Positions 21,385 to 26,550 of a stretch of 26,550 nt of DNA are shown here, piece after piece. The DNA comes from NP936 sp002726085. Its GTDB lineage: Bacteria > Acidobacteriota > Vicinamibacteria > Vicinamibacterales > UBA8438. The notes beneath the pieces were generated by a model, which was not told the origin of the DNA, searched no databases, and saw nothing but the letters and a program-made list of their open reading frames with translations. Where the stretch lies: assembly GCA_036012905.1 (NCBI GenBank), contig DASCQF010000008.1:1-26550 (forward strand). Reading direction: 5' to 3'. The position numbers were made by a program, and so were the translations under genes. How positions within the stretch are numbered: the first letter of the stretch is position 1; every line of letters starts with the position of its first letter.

Positions 21385-22544
21385 CTAGTCGAACAACCGG
21401 TTCACGAACAACAATAACGTGGGCACCCCGTAGAAGAGCACCGCGACCCAAAGCAACGTGAGCCTTCTGGACCGAAGCGCCAGCGTCGTCAGATAGCGCG
21501 CCATCCTCAACGGCACGCTTCGGGTGACTTTGAGCGGATAGATGAGCAACGTCCCGGTCAGGTTGAACAGCAGATGCACCAACGCGATCTCGAGCCCGAA
21601 GATGGCGTTTGGTCCGGACACGGCGAGCGCCGCAAGCAGGGCGGTGACGGTCGTGCCGATGTTCGCACCGATCGTGATCGGCAACGCCTGCTCGAGCCGC
21701 AATAACCCGGCCGCCCCCAGCGGCACGAGCAGCGAGGTGGTGATGGAGCTCGACCGCACCATGACCGTCACCACGACGCCGACGAGAATGGAAAATAGCG
21801 CGTTTGTCCGGAGCGCGTTCGTGACCAGCATCTCCACACGCGTACGGACCAGCGTCCGCATCACCTTGACCAGGAGGAACAGCGTCGCGAAGATGAGACC
21901 GCCGGCAAAGGCGATCAGCGCAACGCCCTGCCCCTGTGGCGCAGGAAACAGAAAGGCGGCAAGCCGTTCCACAGGATCGAGAGTGGCCGACAAGAGCGTG
22001 GCGAACGGACTGTCGTAGTCGAACCCGCTGAAGCCTTCGAGCAGCGTCCCGAGCCCGACCGCCATCCGCTGCAGAAACCCGGTGGCCAACTCCAGCGGCA
22101 GCAACACCAGGACCGTCAGTAGTTGAACGCGTCGTGACAGACAGCGACCGGAAACGCCCGCTCGAACTCCTCACGGCGCCCCATATGGGCCAGCGACACG
22201 ACCGTGGCGGTGACCGTCGTGCCGATATTCGCCCCCATGATCATCGGCACCGCGTTGCCCAGCGGCAGCGGCGACTCGGGCGCCGCCACGAGCCCGACGA
22301 TCATCGCGGTCGTGACCGACGAGCTCTGGACGACCGTCGTGGCCAGGATGCCGACGACCAGCCCGATGAAGGGGTTCTCCGTCGTGGAAAAGATCAGTTC
22401 TACAGCATCGCCACCGAGCAGCTTGAACCCCTCTCCCAGGCCTTTGACACCGATGAGAAACCCGAACAACAGGAGAAGGACCGTGACGAAGCGAACAAGA
22501 GAATCTGAAGAATCCTGCGAGGGCAGCTGACGTGCGGATGGCAA
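21385..22544 (-). pseudogene. Na/Pi cotransporter (NptA/PF02690-like) gene with a one-base frameshift
   Basis: Two frames carry the two halves of a Na/Pi-cotransporter. The upstream half includes VVQSSSVTTAMIVGLVAA and MIMGANIGTTVTATVVSLA; the downstream half repeats the motifs as VRSSSITTSLLVPLGAAG and ITIGANIGTTVTALLAAL, the inverted-repeat QSSS/GANIGTT signature of this family. The break is after AFN near 22120: adding one C restores AFN-LLTVLVLLPLE, while as written the first frame stops at 22116. The protein would sit in the inner membrane and import phosphate with sodium, with the PhoU-like gene as its partner. The start is unclear: the frame is open to GTG 22688, but TTG 22544 fits homologues better. 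Confidence 0.78.
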
Positions 22545-22681
22545 GACGGTAGCCCGTGTCGGTGACGTGATCGCCCGCCGAGGCGACGCCCATTCTACTC
22601 GATCCGCTTCACCATTCAGCGGCCTCAGCCCCCAGCACCGGTCACCTCCACAGGACACCTTGTCCCTTTGTTTGTCCCCTA

Positions 22682-22713
22682 TTGACACGCCAGGTGCTGG
22701 TCTGCGAGATAAT
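22682..22713 (+). promoter_or_regulatory. possible promoter of the gene at 22917
   Basis: A perfect TTGACA (22682-22687) is followed by GATAAT (22708-22713). The spacer is 20 bp, longer than ideal. RNA from here would carry a leader of nearly 200 nt with the stem described next. Confidence 0.35.
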
Positions 22714-22757
22714 CAGCAGACCGACCTGCGGGCCGGCGCCCCCGGGTGGGGTGGCGG

Positions 22758-22884
22758 ATTTGTCGTTCGAGCCCGAAAAAAGGGGCACGGTCCGCGGTGA
22801 TCGTGATGCGAGCAGCGTGTCGAGCGACCTGCAGCCACCCAGCGAATGTCCAGAGGCCCCATGTACCGGGTGGGCACGACAATT
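22758..22884 (+). other. Long imperfect hairpin in the leader of the gene at 22917
   Basis: TTGTCGT (22760-22766) pairs with ACGACAA (22876-22882); GCCCG (22771-22775) with CGGGT (22867-22871, one G-U); GGGGC (22782-22786) with GCCCC (22856-22860). The three nested helices form an extended rod with internal loops. It may be a structured 5' UTR or a small RNA. I saw no diagnostic motif of SRP RNA, tmRNA or RNase P, and the rod shape alone is not enough to call 6S RNA. Confidence 0.25.
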
Positions 22885-22916
22885 GCTCCTGATCTACGGC
22901 AGAGAGGGACACTGAG

Positions 22917-24068
22917 ATGTTGACGAAACCGATTGCCGTCGTCGGACTCGCGGCGGGCATCATTGTGGCAGCCGCCGCCGGCGCCTATCTGGGCGTTCGC
23001 CAGAACGCCAAGGATCCGGTCCAGTTGGTCGAGACTGACGCGAGGCGCGCCGAAGACCCGTTGACCCCCGTCGAGCCAACCGGGCTCGCACCCGCTGTCG
23101 AGGCTACCGAGGCGGTGGTAGACAACGTGGAAGAAGACGCTCTCGAGCAGGCCGTCACCAACGAGACCCGGACGCCGTCCCCCGTTCCCGACACACCGCC
23201 CCATCAGCCGGTCGTCACACCGGCGCCGACACCACCGCCCGCACCGGCACCAGTCGAGCAGGTGAGTCTGCCGACGGCATCGGCACCGGCGTCAGCCGCA
23301 TCCGAAACGACTACGGCGCCGGTGGTAGAGACGGTTGCCGAGGCGCCAGCAGTTGACCGCCCCGCCGCCGAAACGGCGCGTGCCGATCTGCCCTCGATCG
23401 AGGGCTGGACACGCCCGGAGATTGCGGAGCCGTCTCGAGAGCCAGACACCGTCTCCGAGCCGATCGAAAACGCATCGACCATCACCGACACCGCGTCGAT
23501 CAACGCTGGGGCACCGGATGCGCCGGTGACGCCGGCAACAACGTTCGTCGAGCTGGAGATTGCCGCCGACTCGGTGATCGGTCTCCAGGTCGACACGCCC
23601 GTCTCGACACGCACCGCCGAGGTCGAGGACACCGTTGAGGCACGAGTCACCCGGAATGTCCTGGTCGCCGACGAGGTGGCAGTGCCCGCTGGCACTCGGG
23701 CACTCGGCTCGGTCGTTCTCGTCGAAAAGGTCGGCAAGCTCCGCGGTGCCGCCAGACTCGGTGTCCGCTTCCACACGCTGGTAATGGAAGACGGTCTCCA
23801 GGTGCCGATTGCCACCGAGACGATTTACCGCGAAGGCAAAGCCCGGGGCAGCGACAGTGTCTCCAAGATTGGCGGCGCGGCGGTTGGCGGCGCGATTCTG
23901 GGGGCGATTTTCGGTGGCAGTCGGGGCGCCGCTATCGGCGGCTCGATTGGAGCGGCCGGTGGCACCGCTGCCGCGCTGAACACCGACGGCGACCCGGCCG
24001 GTCTGCCACCCGGCACCATGCTGACCGTGCGGCTCTCACGCCCCGTGGTCATTAGCATTGAACAATAG
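22917..24068 (+). CDS. Membrane-anchored Pro/Ala-rich protein with a C-terminal beta-domain and glycine-zipper segment
   Basis: 383 aa. One N-terminal hydrophobic segment (about 6-26, IAVVGLAAGIIVAAAAGAYLG without a basic cluster strong enough to predict cleavage) is followed by about 180 residues rich in Pro, Ala, Thr, Val and Glu, a likely periplasmic extended linker. From about 205 a compact beta-rich domain follows (VIGLQVDTPVSTRTAEVED, VPAGTRALGSVVLV, LGVRFHTLVMEDG), reminiscent in layout of TrbI/VirB10-type C-terminal domains. It is interrupted by a glycine-zipper stretch (GGAAVGGAILGAIFGG) before the last strand. The function is unknown; an envelope-spanning or outer-membrane-linked role is inference. 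ATG 22917 has GAGAGG about 10 bp upstream. The last Gln codon and the stop are the first unit of an octamer repeat. Confidence 0.82.
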   Translation: MLTKPIAVVGLAAGIIVAAAAGAYLGVRQNAKDPVQLVETDARRAEDPLTPVEPTGLAPAVEATEAVVDNVEEDALEQAVTNETRTPSPVPDTPPHQPVVTPAPTPPPAPAPVEQVSLPTASAPASAASETTTAPVVETVAEAPAVDRPAAETARADLPSIEGWTRPEIAEPSREPDTVSEPIENASTITDTASINAGAPDAPVTPATTFVELEIAADSVIGLQVDTPVSTRTAEVEDTVEARVTRNVLVADEVAVPAGTRALGSVVLVEKVGKLRGAARLGVRFHTLVMEDGLQVPIATETIYREGKARGSDSVSKIGGAAVGGAILGAIFGGSRGAAIGGSIGAAGGTAAALNTDGDPAGLPPGTMLTVRLSRPVVISIEQ

Positions 24069-24134
24069 TCCAATAGCCCCATAGCCCAATGACCCCATAG
24101 CCCATCGACCCGATAGCCCAAGAGCTCGACAGCG
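24063..24134. repeat. Nine degenerate 8-bp tandem repeats starting at the stop codon of the preceding gene
   Basis: CAATAGTC, CAATAGCC, CCATAGCC, CAATGACC, CCATAGCC, CATCGACC, CGATAGCC, CAAGAGCT, CGACAGCG follow in strict 8-bp register, decaying towards the right end. The CAA-TAG of the upstream reading frame is inside the first unit. Confidence 0.88.
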
Positions 24135-24162
24135 CAACTTCTCCGCAGCTGCGCATGACCCA

Positions 24163-24185
24163 CACAGCATCTGTCCGATGCTGTG
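24163..24185. terminator. 9-bp perfect stem-loop before the acyltransferase promoter
   Basis: CACAGCATC (24163-24171) pairs with GATGCTGTG (24177-24185) around TGTCC. It is about 95 bp after the upstream stop and 46 bp before the -10 element of the next gene, so it could be a terminator (no strong T-tract) or an operator. Confidence 0.45.
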
Positions 24186-24230
24186 ACCGTCAAGGGTTTA
24201 CGGCGGAGCATCGCTGGATAGCCCGCATGG

Positions 24231-24236
24231 TATATT
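24231..24236 (+). promoter_or_regulatory. -10 element of the acyltransferase gene placed for leaderless transcription
   Basis: TATATT ends 6 bp before GTG 24243, the same geometry as at queF. No Shine-Dalgarno sequence and no clear -35 box. Confidence 0.45.
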
Positions 24237-24242
24237 GCGCGC

Positions 24243-25373
24243 GTGGACGTTGATATCACGCAGGCCGTGCTGTCTCGCGAAGAGGTGGCGCGCTACCTGC
24301 GCGGTGGTCCGGGTCTGACCCCGGACCAGGCCCACGAGCGCATCTCGGCCTATCTCGAAGAGCTCAGGACGACCCAGCGATACTCCGTGTATCGCGCCCT
24401 GAAGCACCCGCTGTATCCGATCCTGCGGAAGATCGCGCGGCACCCTGAGTTTGTCGAGCTCGCGCAGGCGGCGACCCGGTCGCACCGCGTCGTCTACGCC
24501 TCGAATCACAAGAGTCACATCGACTATCTGGTCGAGCTGCTCGTGCTCGACGACCACGGCATCCGCCCTCCGGTCATCGCGGCCGGCATCAACCTGTTCA
24601 ACGGCGCGATGGGTCTGCTGAACCGGCACGTGACCGGCGCGATCCCGATTCGGCGCGATTCCCGAGATCCCGCCTACCTGGCGACATTGAGGGCATATGT
24701 GGCCGAGCTGGTGCAACGTCACGACCTGTTCCTCTATCTGGAAGGCGGGCGCAGCTACAGCGGCGAGTTCAAGTCTCTGAAGACCGGGCTGTTGCAGGCC
24801 GTCGTGCAGGCGCGTCGACCCGATGCGGTCATCGTCCCGGTAGCGATCGCCTACGACTTGGTCCTCGAAGATCAGGCCTTGGCGCGACAGGGCATGAAGC
24901 GGCGGCAGCGTCGCTTCACGGGGGAAGTGGCCGAAATGGTGCGTTTCGCCGTCGGGTACGAATCGCGCGCCTTCGTGACCTTTGGTCAGCCGATTCCCTT
25001 AGAGACCGTCGACCCAGATTCGAGACGCGATCTCGTGACACTGACTCGCCATACGCGAGAGGCGATCGGCAAGCTCTACAAGGTGCTTCCCACCGCGCTC
25101 CTGGCGGCCGCCCTCAGACCTTCGATGCCCCGCCAGAACCTGGTGGACCGCATTGATGAGCTGCTCGATGCGTTGCGGTCGGTGAACGCCAACCTCGGTG
25201 TGGAAAGTGGCTATCAGGCGGTCGAGCAAGCGACCGGTCCGCTGGTCGCCCGTGGTGTCATCGTGGTCGAAGGAGAGCGGTATCGCGTCCGCGAGCGCCA
25301 CGTCCTGCGGTACTACGCGAGAAGCCTGACCCACCTGCTGAAGGCTCGCGCCGGCTCCAACAAGACCTCCTAA
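24243..25373 (+). CDS. PlsB-like glycerol-3-phosphate/lysophosphatidate acyltransferase
   Basis: 376 aa. The acyltransferase motifs appear in order: block I NHKSHIDYLVELL (catalytic HxxxxD, about residues 92-97), block II GAIPIRRDS, block III LYLEGGRSYSGEFKSLKTG (the EGGRS glycerophosphate-binding loop) and block IV VPVAIAYD. This order and the EGGRS form match the PlsB/DHAPAT branch rather than PlsC. It is shorter than full E. coli-type PlsB (about 800 aa), being a core-domain version. It is expected at the inner membrane in phospholipid synthesis, acylating glycerol 3-phosphate. Which acyl donor it uses is not readable. The GTG start is supported by the TATATT box directly upstream and by MDVDITQAV as a plausible N-terminus. 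Proline dehydrogenase follows by 6 bp, suggesting one transcript. Confidence 0.9.
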   Translation: MDVDITQAVLSREEVARYLRGGPGLTPDQAHERISAYLEELRTTQRYSVYRALKHPLYPILRKIARHPEFVELAQAATRSHRVVYASNHKSHIDYLVELLVLDDHGIRPPVIAAGINLFNGAMGLLNRHVTGAIPIRRDSRDPAYLATLRAYVAELVQRHDLFLYLEGGRSYSGEFKSLKTGLLQAVVQARRPDAVIVPVAIAYDLVLEDQALARQGMKRRQRRFTGEVAEMVRFAVGYESRAFVTFGQPIPLETVDPDSRRDLVTLTRHTREAIGKLYKVLPTALLAAALRPSMPRQNLVDRIDELLDALRSVNANLGVESGYQAVEQATGPLVARGVIVVEGERYRVRERHVLRYYARSLTHLLKARAGSNKTS

Positions 25374-25379
25374 GCGGAA

Positions 25380-26315
25380 ATGTTGGACTCGCTCTCTCGG
25401 GCGGTGTTCTTCAGGCTCGCAGCCAGCCCGAACGTCAGACAGCTCGCCTCCAGATACGGCATGCGGGCCGGCGGCTTCGCTCGCCGTTTCATCGCCGGCG
25501 AGACCCTCGAAGAGGCAATCGAAACCGCGCGTGAGCTCTCCGCGCGTGACCTGCACTGCACCCTCAACTACCTCGGCGAGAGCGTGAGCTCATCCGCGGC
25601 GGCCCGTGCGGCGGCCGACACCTATGCCGGCATGATGCGCACCGTGCGCGATGCCGGACTCACCGCTCAGGTCTCGGTGAAGCTCACGCAGCTGGGACTG
25701 GCAATCGACCAGGCGGACTGCGTCACCAACCTCCGTCAGGTGCTCGACGCAGCGGGCGAACAGACCTTCGTCCGGATCGACATGGAGCAGTCGACGTGGG
25801 TCGACCCGACGCTCGATCTCTTCGAGCGGTTCTGGCAGGAGGGATACCGAAACGTCAGGGTGGTTCTGCAATCGTACTTGTACCGAACCGAGCGTGACCT
25901 CGCGCGAATAAACGCCCTCGGCGCCGGTGTCCGACTGTGCAAGGGGGCATACCGGGAACCAAAGACCGTGGCGTATCCCATCAAGGCGGAGGTGAACGCC
26001 TCGTTCATCCGGTTGATGCGCGCCATGATGCGCGACGGCACCCGCCCAGCGTTCGCCACCCACGATCCACGCATGATCGACGCGACATGCGCCTACGCGA
26101 CCGAACGTGCCCTGCCGACGCGGGCGGTCGAGTTTCAGATGCTCTATGGCGTCCGCCGGGATCTGCAGGCCACCCTCCGCGCGCGGGGCTACCGCGTACG
26201 AATCTATCTGCCCTTCGGGCAGCAATGGTTCCCGTATTTCATGCGGCGCCTGGGCGAACGGCCGGCCAACGCGCTCTTCGTCGTCAGGAGCCTGTTCCAC
26301 GAGCGACCGCACTGA
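25380..26315 (+). CDS. Proline dehydrogenase (monofunctional, FAD-dependent)
   Basis: 311 aa, the length of stand-alone PRODH (PutB/FadM-type) without the P5C dehydrogenase half. The TIM-barrel motifs are clear: VSVKLTQLGL, FVRIDMEQSTWVDPTLDLF, VRVVLQSYLYRTERDL, RLCKGAYREPKTVAY, FATHDPRMI, FQMLYGVRRDLQ and YLPFGQQWFPYFMRRLGERP, the last with the arginine pair that holds proline's carboxylate. It oxidises proline to pyrroline-5-carboxylate and passes electrons to the membrane quinone pool. ATG 25380 lies 6 bp after the acyltransferase stop, with GCGGAA as a weak ribosome site. Confidence 0.95.
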   Translation: MLDSLSRAVFFRLAASPNVRQLASRYGMRAGGFARRFIAGETLEEAIETARELSARDLHCTLNYLGESVSSSAAARAAADTYAGMMRTVRDAGLTAQVSVKLTQLGLAIDQADCVTNLRQVLDAAGEQTFVRIDMEQSTWVDPTLDLFERFWQEGYRNVRVVLQSYLYRTERDLARINALGAGVRLCKGAYREPKTVAYPIKAEVNASFIRLMRAMMRDGTRPAFATHDPRMIDATCAYATERALPTRAVEFQMLYGVRRDLQATLRARGYRVRIYLPFGQQWFPYFMRRLGERPANALFVVRSLFHERPH

Positions 26316-26550
26316 CGAACACCGTGACGGCTATGGACGTCACTTAGTCGGGGCTACGCCCCGGACCCCCCGCGGGCATTGTCGCGCGCCTGGGGTGCAC
26401 TTGTGGTGCATGCCTTTAGGCCTTCCATGAGAGGACCAGCCGGTGTCAAGCCGGTCAGGGACCCTGGCTTCCATCCGCACTCTTGAGGGGCCCTGTCGAG
26501 CCCGGTGCACGTTGAGGGCCGATCGTGGCCGGGCGCTGCTATCTGCGAGG
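26316..26550. other. Terminal 235 bp without a recognisable gene
   Basis: Apart from the GC hairpin, I see no open frame with a ribosome binding site, no tRNA and no transposase end on either strand. Small imperfect inverted repeats (for example CCGGTGTCAAGCCGG near 26440-26454) suggest structured or mobile-element-derived DNA, but nothing identifiable. The segment runs off the window. Confidence 0.3.
26349..26363 (+). terminator. GC-rich stem-loop downstream of proline dehydrogenase
   Basis: CGGGGC (26349-26354) pairs with GCCCCG (26358-26363) around TAC, 33 bp after the stop codon. It is followed by GACCCCCC rather than a T-tract. The unit resembles scattered GC-rich intergenic elements common in high-GC genomes. 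Confidence 0.45.

Noticed and set aside
22758..22884. 6S RNA, SRP RNA or riboswitch
   Set aside because: An extended hairpin is present but no diagnostic sequence motif of these classes was found; kept only as a low-confidence structured leader.
26316..26550. Insertion-sequence or group II intron end at the right edge
   Set aside because: Only short imperfect inverted repeats; no transposase, reverse transcriptase or intron domain V-like sequence is visible.

Overview
This is a high-GC (low-to-mid 60s % by eye), gene-dense bacterial chromosome segment with no rRNA, tRNA, CRISPR array or transposase that I could see. The gene set is: a type-B succinate dehydrogenase with a single cytochrome b subunit, a sigma-54 activator, queF, lipB next to a lipoyl E2, a PlsB-like acyltransferase, an iodotyrosine-deiodinase-like nitroreductase, and several candidate leaderless starts. 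It fits a Gram-negative, aerobic, soil-type bacterium, and Acidobacteriota (Vicinamibacteria-like) is my best guess. That assignment is inference from gene content; no marker gene proves it.

Layout. 1-800 (minus): start of an unknown gene at the left edge and an ECF sigma factor. 983-1489: KdsC-like HAD phosphatase. 1502-3504 (minus): lipB and a lipoyl-dependent E2 acyltransferase. 3605-10604 (plus): the most unusual part, described below. 10734-11030 (minus): HU-like protein. 11213-12543 (plus): queF, an Smr-domain protein and an IYD-like nitroreductase. 12593-15934 (minus): sdhCAB operon. 16102-18095 (plus): PurM/HypE-like protein overlapping a membrane gluzincin protease. 18117-20536 (minus): mtgA, a MerR regulator and thiO. 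20657-22544 (minus): PhoU-like and Na/Pi-cotransporter genes, each interrupted by a one-base frameshift. 22917-26315 (plus): membrane-anchored Pro/Ala-rich protein, PlsB-like acyltransferase and proline dehydrogenase. 26316-26550 holds no recognisable gene.

The candidate undescribed system is 3605-10604. In order it contains a short leader ORF coupled to an NtrC-type response regulator; a 425-bp control region with an 18-bp perfect palindrome and a good sigma-54 -24/-12 element; a radical SAM/SPASM enzyme; three 31-codon peptide genes that share W21-[I/L]-V23-D24 at identical positions (two of them nearly identical); a family-5 peptide-binding lipoprotein; and, overlapping it by ATGA, a two-TM sensor with dCache-like, HAMP and DHp (H-box) regions that ends before any ATPase G-boxes. 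No transporter permease, ATPase or protease lies in the window. My reading is a ribosomally made, radical-SAM-modified peptide whose periplasmic recognition (lipoprotein plus sensor) may feed back through the sigma-54 activator on the operon: a possible modified-peptide signalling or self-sensing circuit. The parts are visible in the sequence; the circuit is inference.

Other cross-window patterns: three unrelated 7- or 8-bp degenerate tandem arrays, each at the 3' end of a gene, and several promoters whose -10 element sits only 6-8 bp from the start codon.
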